From assembly GCF_039543245.1 (NCBI RefSeq), contig NZ_BAABJJ010000035.1, positions 1 through 64,000 of the forward strand: DNA of 64,000 bases, written 5' to 3'. A program made the translations under genes and the position numbers. The DNA is from Algibacter_G agarivorans. Its GTDB lineage: Bacteria; Bacteroidota; Bacteroidia; Flavobacteriales; Flavobacteriaceae. This document shows, piece by piece, positions 19,001-25,780 of this stretch (position 1 is its first letter; every line of letters begins with the position of its first letter). The notes under the pieces are model-generated. The model did not search any database. It was not told the origin of the DNA and saw nothing but the letters and a program-made list of their open reading frames with translations.

Positions 19001-19229
19001 TAACGAGCGCGATATCCTTACAAAGGATGGTGTTATTTTAAGACCAGATAGAGTGGCTGTAAATCCTGAAAGCAATGCTATAATTATCGATTATAAAACC
19101 GGCGTTGAAGACAAAAAACATGAACAGCAATTACAACTATATCAAGATGTTTTGGAAGACATGAATTTGATTGTTAAAAAGAAGATTCTTGTTTATATAA
19201 ATGATGATATTTTAGTGAAAGATATTTAA
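16086..19229 (+). CDS. AddA/RecB-like helicase-nuclease (UvrD superfamily)
   Basis: This 1047-residue protein has helicase motif I ASAGSGKT at residues 11-18, then FTNKAVAEMKSRI, DEFQDTS, GDAKQAIYRWRGG, the late motif MTIHKSKGLEFPVVILP and LLYVALTRA. The C-terminal PD-(D/E)XK nuclease has RPDRVAV...IIDYKTG near residue 1000. It should pair with the AddB-like protein at 22176-24935 to resect double-strand breaks for RecA. The two genes are separated here by kbl and an OmpA gene. A palindromic repeat lies in the reading frame at 18649-18666, between the helicase and nuclease parts. Confidence 0.88.
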   Translation: MQTSYFTIYNASAGSGKTYTLVKEYLKILFSSNNSEQFKRILAITFTNKAVAEMKSRIIETLKIFSDNAILENPDSMFETICSELQIGPQSLHQKSKKLLNTIIHNYAAFDISTIDGFTHKLIRTFAYDLKLPLNFEVELDQDALLNEAVDSLISKAGTDTELTKVLVDFAIEKADDDKSYDVSFDFNKIAKLLVNENDIPFIEGLKDKTLDDFKVLKVQLKNEIAALELSIVEKAQNSLTIIEEAGLEFNDFSGSYLPKHFKKLADKIFDVNFEAKWQQDIESKTLYPKRVTSDIAGIIEQIQPQMALGFNETKHAVFHLKFLKGFYKNITPLSVLSAINKELSFLKEDQNKMLISEFNAIISKEIRNQPTPFIYERIGEKFNHYFIDEFQDTSVMQWENLIPLLGNSLSTETGSTMLVGDAKQAIYRWRGGKAEQFIGLFNKENPFYIKKRVENLPSNFRSFKEIVHFNNGFFKFLATQVFNNPDYKTLYDNANQIITKDDAGYVELSFLDIEKDDDRDDIFSGNVLKTIQKCLENGFKLEDICVLVRKKKEGVAVANYLSQNHIPIISSETLLIHNSPEAVFINDLLALLIQPKNNELKIKVLNFLATLFNIDDKHAFFSNHIKLPISELFKSFEVFNIFISNEVLLQLPLYDLAETIVRSFNLVKTSNAYIQFYLDVVLDFSQKKGSDISGFLDYFEKKKDSLSIISPKGQNAVQIMTIHKSKGLEFPVVILPYADLDIYREVEPKEWFSLDKEKYNGFSHTLLNYNKDIEHYGEEGQSIYSKHQSEQELDNINLLYVALTRAVEQLYVISKKEVSSKREVNSKKYSGLLINYLQHLGLWNDLEVSYSFGTPIAFGAKKTSDISSTSKDTKIQHEFISTAKENHNIKVVTKSGFLWDTNQQEAIEKGNLIHDIMSQIETKDDIDFVISDFIKMSLINKDQAAALKQIVFQIVEHPKLEDYYSSDYTIYNERDILTKDGVILRPDRVAVNPESNAIIIDYKTGVEDKKHEQQLQLYQDVLEDMNLIVKKKILVYINDDILVKDI
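18649..18666. repeat. Palindromic repeat inside the AddA-like gene
   Basis: CCCCGATTGCTTTCGGGG has 6-bp arms and closely resembles the CCCGATAGCTATCGGG palindromes found between genes at 5905-5932 and 6668-6685. In frame it encodes part of SFGTPIAFGAKK, in a variable linker around residue 855-861. Confidence 0.6.
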
Positions 19230-19250
19230 ATTTGCATAAAACGCCAAAAT

Positions 19251-20444
19251 ATGTACGGGAAACTGAAAAATCATCTAAAAGAAGCCCTTCGAGATATAAA
19301 AAACGACGGGCTTTATAAAGAGGAGCGCATTATTACTTCAGCTCAAGGTGCCGAAATTACTTTAAGCACAGGCGAAACCGTGTTAAACTTTTGTGCAAAC
19401 AATTATTTAGGCCTATCAGCCCACCCCGAGGTTATTCAAGCTGCAAAAGACACCATGGACACGCATGGTTTTGGTATGAGTTCGGTTCGTTTTATTTGTG
19501 GCACACAAGATATACATAAAGAGCTAGAGGAAAAGATAGCTGATTTTTATAACACCGAAGATACTTTACTATACGCCGCTGCTTTTGATGCTAATGGTGG
19601 TGTTTTTGAACCTTTATTTGATAAAGAAGATGCTATTATTTCAGATTCCTTGAATCATGCCTCCATAATAGACGGTGTGCGTTTGTGCAAAGCTGCGCGC
19701 TATCGTTATAAAAATAGTGACATGGCAGATTTAGAGAAACAGCTTATTGCCGCTAATCAAAACGGAGCGAGATTTAAGGTTATAGTTACAGATGGTGTAT
19801 TTTCAATGGACGGATTATTAGCGCCATTAGATAAAATTTGTGATTTAGCTGATAAATATGACGCATTGGTCATGATAGATGAATGTCATGCCGCAGGTTT
19901 TATAGGCAAAACAGGGCGTGGAACACTAGAAGAAAAAGGTGTTCTATATAGAATAGATATAATAACTGGGACTTTAGGGAAAGCATTAGGAGGCGCCATG
20001 GGAGGGTATACCACAGGAAAAAAAGAAATAATTGATATGTTACGCCAGCGTTCTAGACCATATTTGTTTTCAAATTCGCTTGCTCCCGCTATTGTTGGTG
20101 CTTCTATAAAGGTGTTTGAAATGCTTACTAACGATACAGAATTAAGAGACGCTTTAGAATGGAACACCAATTATTTCAAAAAAGGTATGAAAAACGCAGG
20201 TTTTGACATTGTTGATGGCGATTCTGCCATTGTTCCAGTTATGTTATATGATGCAAAATTATCTCAAACTATGGCAAATATGCTATTGAAAGAAGGTATT
20301 TATGTTATTGGCTTTTTTTTTCCGGTCGTACCAAAAGAAAAAGCAAGAATACGTGTGCAACTCTCTGCGGCACATACAAAAACGCATTTAGATAAAGCTA
20401 TTACTGCATTTGTAAATGTAGGAAAAAAGCTAAAAATTATCTAA
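19251..20444 (+). CDS. kbl: Glycine C-acetyltransferase (2-amino-3-ketobutyrate CoA ligase)
   Basis: This is a 397-residue PLP enzyme of the alpha-oxoamine synthase family. It cleaves 2-amino-3-ketobutyrate with CoA to glycine and acetyl-CoA, the second step of threonine degradation. Visible are CANNYLGLSAHPEV, the GMSSVRFICGTQDIHKELE signature, VMIDECHAAGF and the PLP-lysine segment TGTLGKALGGAMGG near residue 243. The threonine dehydrogenase that makes its substrate is not in this window. It starts 21 bases after the AddA-like gene and is probably co-transcribed with it, although unrelated in function. Confidence 0.93.
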   Translation: MYGKLKNHLKEALRDIKNDGLYKEERIITSAQGAEITLSTGETVLNFCANNYLGLSAHPEVIQAAKDTMDTHGFGMSSVRFICGTQDIHKELEEKIADFYNTEDTLLYAAAFDANGGVFEPLFDKEDAIISDSLNHASIIDGVRLCKAARYRYKNSDMADLEKQLIAANQNGARFKVIVTDGVFSMDGLLAPLDKICDLADKYDALVMIDECHAAGFIGKTGRGTLEEKGVLYRIDIITGTLGKALGGAMGGYTTGKKEIIDMLRQRSRPYLFSNSLAPAIVGASIKVFEMLTNDTELRDALEWNTNYFKKGMKNAGFDIVDGDSAIVPVMLYDAKLSQTMANMLLKEGIYVIGFFFPVVPKEKARIRVQLSAAHTKTHLDKAITAFVNVGKKLKII

Positions 20445-20491
20445 AATCATTCTTAACTATCGACCAACTGCCAATATATTCTATTTTTTTC

Positions 20492-20499
20492 TATATTTG
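20492..20499 (+). promoter_or_regulatory. Candidate -7 box (TATATTTG) of the OmpA-family gene
   Basis: TATATTTG is an exact TAnnTTTG match 67 bases before the ATG at 20567. That leaves a 5' leader of about 60 bases, plausible for a strongly expressed outer-membrane protein gene. Confidence 0.45.
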
Positions 20500-20566
20500 T
20501 CTTTGTTAATAACATTTAACAACTTACTTTTGTTTACGATTAACACTTAAAATTAAACTTTTGAAT

Positions 20567-21943
20567 ATGAAAAATCTTAGCAGATTATTGTTCGCTATGT
20601 TGCTTGTACTTGGTTATAGCAACGCTAATGCGCAAGACAACAACAACCCATGGCAGATTACTATCGGGGTAAACGCAGTTGATGCTTATCCTTCTGGAGA
20701 CGGCGGATTATTTAGTGAAACTATTTTTGATGAGTTCGCTAATGTTACCGATCACTGGAATATTTTACCTTCTTTATCTACAATCTCCGTATCTAAGTAT
20801 TTAAGCGATGGTTTCTCTTTTGGAGTTGCTGGTTCTTTAAATAAAATTAATAAATGGGGAGACATAAGTACAAACCCAGATACAACTAACAATGTTGACG
20901 ACTGGTCTTATTACGGAGTTGATGGAACTATTAAGTACAATTTTAGAGAAAATAAAACTTTCGATCCTTACGTAGGAGTTGGAGGTGGTTATACTTGGAT
21001 TGATGAAATTGGAGCTGGTACTTTAAACGGAACTTTAGGTTTTAACTTATGGTTTAGCGAAAACATTGGTTTAACTGTTCAAACAGCATACAAACATGCT
21101 TTTGAAGATTATTTACAAACTCATTTCCAACATACTGCTGGTTTATCTATCAAATTTGGTGGAACTGATACTGACGGTGATGGTATATATGACAAAGATG
21201 ATGCTTGTCCAGATGTTGCTGGTTTAGAAGCTTTCAACGGATGTCCTGATACTGACGGTGATGGCATCGAAGACAGTAAAGATGATTGTCCTAGCGAAGC
21301 TGGTTTAGCTGAGCTTAACGGATGTCCTGATACTGATGGTGATGGTATTGCTGACAACAAAGATAACTGTCCTACAGTTGCTGGTTTAAAAGCTTTAGCT
21401 GGTTGTCCAGATGCTGACGGTGATGGTATAACTGATGCTGATGACAAATGTCCTAACACTGCAGGTCCTGCTGCTAACAAAGGTTGTCCTTGGCCAGATG
21501 CTGACGGTGATGGTGTTTTAGATAAAGACGATAAATGTCCTGACGTTAAAGGAACTGTTGCTAACAACGGATGTCCTGAAGTAACTGAGGAAGTTCAAAA
21601 AACACTTAACGAGTACGCTAAAACAATTTTATTTGATACTGGAAAATCATCTATCAAGGCTCAATCTGAAGCTGTATTAGGTGACATCATAGGTATCCTT
21701 AAAGAATACCCAACAGCTAAATTTACTGTTGAAGGTCATACTGATAGTGTTGGTAGCGAAAAATTAAACCAAAGATTATCTGATTCTAGAGCTAATTCTG
21801 TAAAAGAATACTTAGTTAAAAACGGTATCGATGCTTTCAGACTTTCTGCTCTTGGTTACGGAGAAGCTAAACCAATTGATTCTAACAAAACTAGAGCTGG
21901 TAGAGCGAATAACAGACGTGTTGAAATTAACTTAGCAAAATAA
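20567..21943 (+). CDS. OmpA family outer-membrane protein with thrombospondin type 3 repeats
   Basis: This 458-residue protein has a signal peptide (cleavage after A22, NANA-QDN) and an N-terminal beta-barrel of about 170 residues. Five calcium-binding thrombospondin type 3 repeats (DTDGDGI...D.CP) follow, then a C-terminal OmpA peptidoglycan-binding domain (VEGHTDSVGSEKLNQRLSDSRA). It anchors the outer membrane to the cell wall and is usually among the most abundant envelope proteins. Codon choice looks more selected than in neighbouring genes (many GGT, GCT and AAC), consistent with high expression. A TTG two codons upstream is possible but less likely than the ATG. Confidence 0.92.
   Translation: MKNLSRLLFAMLLVLGYSNANAQDNNNPWQITIGVNAVDAYPSGDGGLFSETIFDEFANVTDHWNILPSLSTISVSKYLSDGFSFGVAGSLNKINKWGDISTNPDTTNNVDDWSYYGVDGTIKYNFRENKTFDPYVGVGGGYTWIDEIGAGTLNGTLGFNLWFSENIGLTVQTAYKHAFEDYLQTHFQHTAGLSIKFGGTDTDGDGIYDKDDACPDVAGLEAFNGCPDTDGDGIEDSKDDCPSEAGLAELNGCPDTDGDGIADNKDNCPTVAGLKALAGCPDADGDGITDADDKCPNTAGPAANKGCPWPDADGDGVLDKDDKCPDVKGTVANNGCPEVTEEVQKTLNEYAKTILFDTGKSSIKAQSEAVLGDIIGILKEYPTAKFTVEGHTDSVGSEKLNQRLSDSRANSVKEYLVKNGIDAFRLSALGYGEAKPIDSNKTRAGRANNRRVEINLAK
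21167..21577 (+). repeat. Five tandem thrombospondin type 3 coding repeats
   Basis: Four units of 27 codons and one of 29 each begin D-T/A-D-G-D-G-I/V and end GCP. At DNA level they share gaTGACGGTGATGG-like blocks. This is a coding tandem repeat within the OmpA gene, not a CRISPR array. Confidence 0.9.
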
Positions 21944-21974
21944 GCTAAACTAATTTTAAAACAAATAAGTTTAC

Positions 21975-22006
21975 AAAAAACGCTTCGGATATCCGAAGCG
22001 TTTTTT
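21975..22006 (+). terminator. Strong terminator after the OmpA-family gene
   Basis: This is a fully self-complementary 32-base hairpin region: the left half is AAAAAACGCTTCGGAT and the right half is its reverse complement, ending in a T-run. It lies 32 bases after the OmpA stop codon. Confidence 0.9.
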
Positions 22007-22079
22007 ATTTTTATATAACCAATTAAACTTCAAAATGGTACATGTAAATAGTTTCTTTTTTACTTATTTTTCGTTTAAA

Positions 22080-22114
22080 AATGTAACCGTAACTCCTGTT
22101 ATACTTATATTTTC
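22080..22114 (+). repeat. Dispersed repeat fragment (TAACCGTAACT type)
   Basis: These 35 bases align without gaps to 52841-52875: both begin AAT[A/G]TAACCGTAACT and end TATTTTC, with about eight mismatches. The fragment lies upstream of the AddB-like gene. Confidence 0.5.
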
Positions 22115-22175
22115 AGCCTTAAATAACCAAAAAATAATTCCACTTACTAATGCACAATTTTAAAATTAAATTGGT

Positions 22176-24935
22176 ATGACAACTTTCATTCACGATGTTT
22201 TAAAAGATTTACAAGACAGCAAAGCAAATCTTTCTGAATTAACCTTTGTACTACCTAGTAAAAGAGCTGGGTTGTTTTTAAAACATGAACTTCCAAAAGT
22301 TGTAAAGCAAACTGTTTTTTCTCCACAGATAATTAGTATAGAAGAGTTTGTCGAAGAGTTATCTCAACTAAAAAGTGTTCCAAACACAGAACTCCTTTTT
22401 GAGTTTTATAATTCCTATATTGAATTAACAAAAAAAGAAAACCTTGATACTTTTGAATCCTTTTCAAAATGGGCCCAAATATTATTGCAAGATTTTAATG
22501 AAATTGATCGGTATCTAATCCCTCAAGAAAGTATTTTCAACTACCTAAGTGCCATTCAAGATTTAAATCATTGGTCATTAGAAGCACATAAAACAGATTT
22601 TGTTAAAAATTATTTAGCATTTTGGAATAAACTTTATATCTATTATAAGCATTTTACAGAACATCTTTTAAACAAAAAAATTGGCTATCAAGGTCTGATT
22701 TACAGAGAAGCTGTTGAGAATTTAGAACCCTACATTCAAAACAATCCTAAAAAGCAACATGTGTTTTTAGGGTTTAATGCTTTAAACACTTCAGAAGAAA
22801 CCATTATACAAGAATTGCTAAAAAACGGTTTAGCAAAAATTTATTGGGATATTGATAAAGTCTTCTTGGATAACAAAAAGCATGATGCCGCATTATTTAC
22901 TAGGCAGCATAAAAACAATTGGAATTTCTTTAAAACAAATCCTTTTAATTGGATAACAACAAATTACGCAACAGAAAAAAACATATCTGTTTTTGGCATC
23001 CCAAAAAATATTGGGCAAGCTAAATACATTGGGTCGCTTTTAAATACTATACAAAAAGAGAATCAATCATTACAAAATACAGCGGTTGTTTTAGGTGATG
23101 AAAACTTATTGGTTCCTGTACTTAACTCAATTCCTTCAAGCATCAATGCGTTAAACATAACCATGGGATTTCCGTTAAAATCCATCCCACTGTCATCGCT
23201 TTTTGAAGCTTTGTTTCGTTTACATAAAACGTATTCAAGTTCATTTTACTATAAGGATGTTAAAAATATTATATCGCATCAATTTATAAGACCTATATTT
23301 TATATTGAAAACATAGATTATGCATCTAAACTCATTGAAACTATTGACAGTAATAACCTTGTATACTTAAATAGAGAGCGTTTAAAAGAAATTGCTACTA
23401 AGGCTAGCCATATTGTTGATTTGTTGTTTTCTAGCTGGGACATGTCCATTGAAACAGCCTTAAGCAATTGTTCAAAACTCATTTTAGCTATTAAAAACTA
23501 TTTAGATGTTGAGAAAGCTTCAAATTTACTTCCATTAGAATATGTGTTCCGCTTTAATGAACTGTTTAATGAGCTTACCCGATTAAATTCAGAGTATCAT
23601 CATATAAAAGATATTTCAACGCTCCATGGCGTTTATAAGGAGTTATTAAGTACAGAAACTTTAGATTTTCAAGGTGAACCTCTTCAAGGTTTACAAATTA
23701 TGGGCATGCTGGAATCTCGTGTTTTAGATTTTGATACTGTCATTATTTCTTCTGTAAATGAAGGGGTGCTTCCTTCAGGAAAAAGCAATAATTCTTTTAT
23801 TCCTTTTGATGTTAAAATTGAAAATAACTTGCCCACTTATAAAGAAAAAGATGCGGTTTACACCTATCATTTTTATAGGCTTTTACAACGTGCTAAAAAT
23901 GTTTTCATATTGTATAATACTGAGGCAGATGTATTAACAGTCGGAGAAAAAAGCCGATTTATTACACAATTAGAGTTAGAAGGTATTCATCATATAAATC
24001 AGCAGATTTTAACACCTCAAGTTCCCATTATTGAACCTACTTTAAACATTGTTAAAAAAACGAAAGCTTTACAAAAACAAATAATCCAACTGGCGCAAGA
24101 TGGGTTTTCACCTTCATCATTAACCAACTATATTAGAAACCCTATTGATTTTTATTATCAGAAAATATTAAAAATAAAAGAACATGATGATGTTGAAGAA
24201 ACTGTTGCTGCAAACACTTTAGGCACAGTCGTACATAATACGCTTGAAGATTTTTATAAGCCTTTATTGGGCATGTTTTTAACTGTAGAAATTATTAAAA
24301 ACTTAAAATCTCAAATTGAAGAAAAAGTAACGTTTCATTTTAAAAATGAATACAAGGAAGGCGATATTACTAAAGGTAAAAACCTAATTATTTTTGAAAT
24401 TGCAAAACGTTATGTATCTAATTTTTTGGATTTAGAAATTAAAGACATAAAAGCAGGAAATGACATAAAAATTATAGCGATTGAAGCTGATAATACTATT
24501 TCAATCAACATTCCTGAACTCAATTTCCCAGTTAAAATAAAAGGCAAAGTGGATAGAGTAGATGAGTGCAATGGTATAACTCGTATTATTGATTACAAAA
24601 CAGGTAGCGTTCAGCAAAATCAAGTTGAAATTGTAAATTGGGAAGACCTGACAACAGATTATAAAAAGTATAGCAAGAGTTTTCAAGTGCTAACATATGC
24701 GTATATGATGCAGCTTTCAAAAGAGATAATGCTTCCTGTTGAAGCTGGAATTATTTCATTTAAAAATTTAAGTTCAGGATTCTTAAAGTTTGCTAAAAAA
24801 GATAAGGCTGGTAGTTACGCTAAAAAAGACACATTAATAACTCAAGAAATTATAGATGAATTTAGCGTTCAACTAAAAAATCTTATTATAGAGATTTGTA
24901 ATCCAAACATAGATTTCACTGAAAAAGAAGTTTAA
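22176..24935 (+). CDS. AddB-like PD-(D/E)XK nuclease
   Basis: This 919-residue protein is the likely partner of the AddA-like helicase-nuclease. The N-terminus has VLPSKRAGLFLKHEL where an active helicase would have a Walker A P-loop, so the helicase-like part should be inactive. The C-terminal nuclease domain has KGKVDRVDECNGITRIIDYKTG near residue 800. The segment before it (NYIRNPIDFYYQKIL) lacks the cysteine of the Fe-S staple known from Bacillus AddB. It would act in double-strand break resection. The following alpha/beta hydrolase gene starts 2 bases after its stop. Confidence 0.82.
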   Translation: MTTFIHDVLKDLQDSKANLSELTFVLPSKRAGLFLKHELPKVVKQTVFSPQIISIEEFVEELSQLKSVPNTELLFEFYNSYIELTKKENLDTFESFSKWAQILLQDFNEIDRYLIPQESIFNYLSAIQDLNHWSLEAHKTDFVKNYLAFWNKLYIYYKHFTEHLLNKKIGYQGLIYREAVENLEPYIQNNPKKQHVFLGFNALNTSEETIIQELLKNGLAKIYWDIDKVFLDNKKHDAALFTRQHKNNWNFFKTNPFNWITTNYATEKNISVFGIPKNIGQAKYIGSLLNTIQKENQSLQNTAVVLGDENLLVPVLNSIPSSINALNITMGFPLKSIPLSSLFEALFRLHKTYSSSFYYKDVKNIISHQFIRPIFYIENIDYASKLIETIDSNNLVYLNRERLKEIATKASHIVDLLFSSWDMSIETALSNCSKLILAIKNYLDVEKASNLLPLEYVFRFNELFNELTRLNSEYHHIKDISTLHGVYKELLSTETLDFQGEPLQGLQIMGMLESRVLDFDTVIISSVNEGVLPSGKSNNSFIPFDVKIENNLPTYKEKDAVYTYHFYRLLQRAKNVFILYNTEADVLTVGEKSRFITQLELEGIHHINQQILTPQVPIIEPTLNIVKKTKALQKQIIQLAQDGFSPSSLTNYIRNPIDFYYQKILKIKEHDDVEETVAANTLGTVVHNTLEDFYKPLLGMFLTVEIIKNLKSQIEEKVTFHFKNEYKEGDITKGKNLIIFEIAKRYVSNFLDLEIKDIKAGNDIKIIAIEADNTISINIPELNFPVKIKGKVDRVDECNGITRIIDYKTGSVQQNQVEIVNWEDLTTDYKKYSKSFQVLTYAYMMQLSKEIMLPVEAGIISFKNLSSGFLKFAKKDKAGSYAKKDTLITQEIIDEFSVQLKNLIIEICNPNIDFTEKEV

Positions 24936-24937
24936 AA

Positions 24938-25780
24938 ATGACTTTTACTAAAAATATAATTATTCAAGGGCAACATGGTAAACCGATACTTACCGATGTT
25001 GTTTATATTAAAAATAATCAGCCTAAACCCGTTATCATTTTTTGTCATGGTTATAAAGGCTTTAAAGATTGGGGCGCTTGGAATGTAATGGCAAAAGCTT
25101 TTGCCGAAGCTGGGTTTTATTTTATAAAATTTAATTTTTCGCATAATGGCGGAACCGTTCATCAGCCTATAGATTTTCCAGATTTGGAAGCTTTCGGAAA
25201 TAATAATTACACCAAAGAATTAGACGATTTACAATGTATAATCGATTGGGTTTGTTCAAATCCCGAATTTAAAAAAGAAGCAAACAGAAATAATATTTCT
25301 CTTATTGGTCATAGTAGGGCTGGTGGTATTGTAACTATAAAAGCTGAAGAAGATAACCGTATAAAAAAAGTTGTAAGTCTTGCAGGGGTTTCTAGTTTTG
25401 GAAAAAGAACTTCAACAACTGGAGATTTAGAACAATGGAAAAAAGATGGTGTTAAATATGTTTTAAACGGCAGAACAAAACAACAAATGCCACATTATTA
25501 TCAATTCTATGAAGATTTTATTGCTAATGAAAATAGACTAACCATTAAACGTGCTGTTTCAAACTTGAAAATCCCTTACCTGATAATCCATGGAAACACC
25601 GATACGAGCGTTTTTATTGAAGAAGCTCAAAATCTTCACAACTGGAACCCAAATGGTAAACTAGAAATTATTGATGGTGCAAATCATGTTTTTGGAGCTT
25701 CACATCCATGGCATAGTAAAGAGATTCCAAAATATTTAGACATTGTGATTAATAAAATTATTAGTTTTATTACTATTTAG
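24938..25780 (+). CDS. Alpha/beta hydrolase
   Basis: This 280-residue protein has the alpha/beta-hydrolase features FCHGYKGFKDWGAW (oxyanion region), nucleophile elbow IGHSRAGG near residue 123, acid HGNTDTSVFIEEA and catalytic histidine GANHVFG. It looks like a serine esterase/acyl-hydrolase (dienelactone hydrolase-like branch); the substrate is unknown. It is tightly coupled to the AddB-like gene, which probably reflects co-transcription rather than shared function. It overlaps the convergent oxidoreductase gene by 4 bases. Confidence 0.82.
   Translation: MTFTKNIIIQGQHGKPILTDVVYIKNNQPKPVIIFCHGYKGFKDWGAWNVMAKAFAEAGFYFIKFNFSHNGGTVHQPIDFPDLEAFGNNNYTKELDDLQCIIDWVCSNPEFKKEANRNNISLIGHSRAGGIVTIKAEEDNRIKKVVSLAGVSSFGKRTSTTGDLEQWKKDGVKYVLNGRTKQQMPHYYQFYEDFIANENRLTIKRAVSNLKIPYLIIHGNTDTSVFIEEAQNLHNWNPNGKLEIIDGANHVFGASHPWHSKEIPKYLDIVINKIISFITI

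Noticed and set aside
21121..21567. 148-codon minus-strand frame across the OmpA gene
   Set aside because: It is the antisense of the thrombospondin type 3 repeats. The open frame comes from codon bias in the repeats, not from selection.
21167..21577. Regular repeats resembling a CRISPR array
   Set aside because: The repeats are in frame, encode calcium-binding DxDGDG motifs and have no variable spacers.
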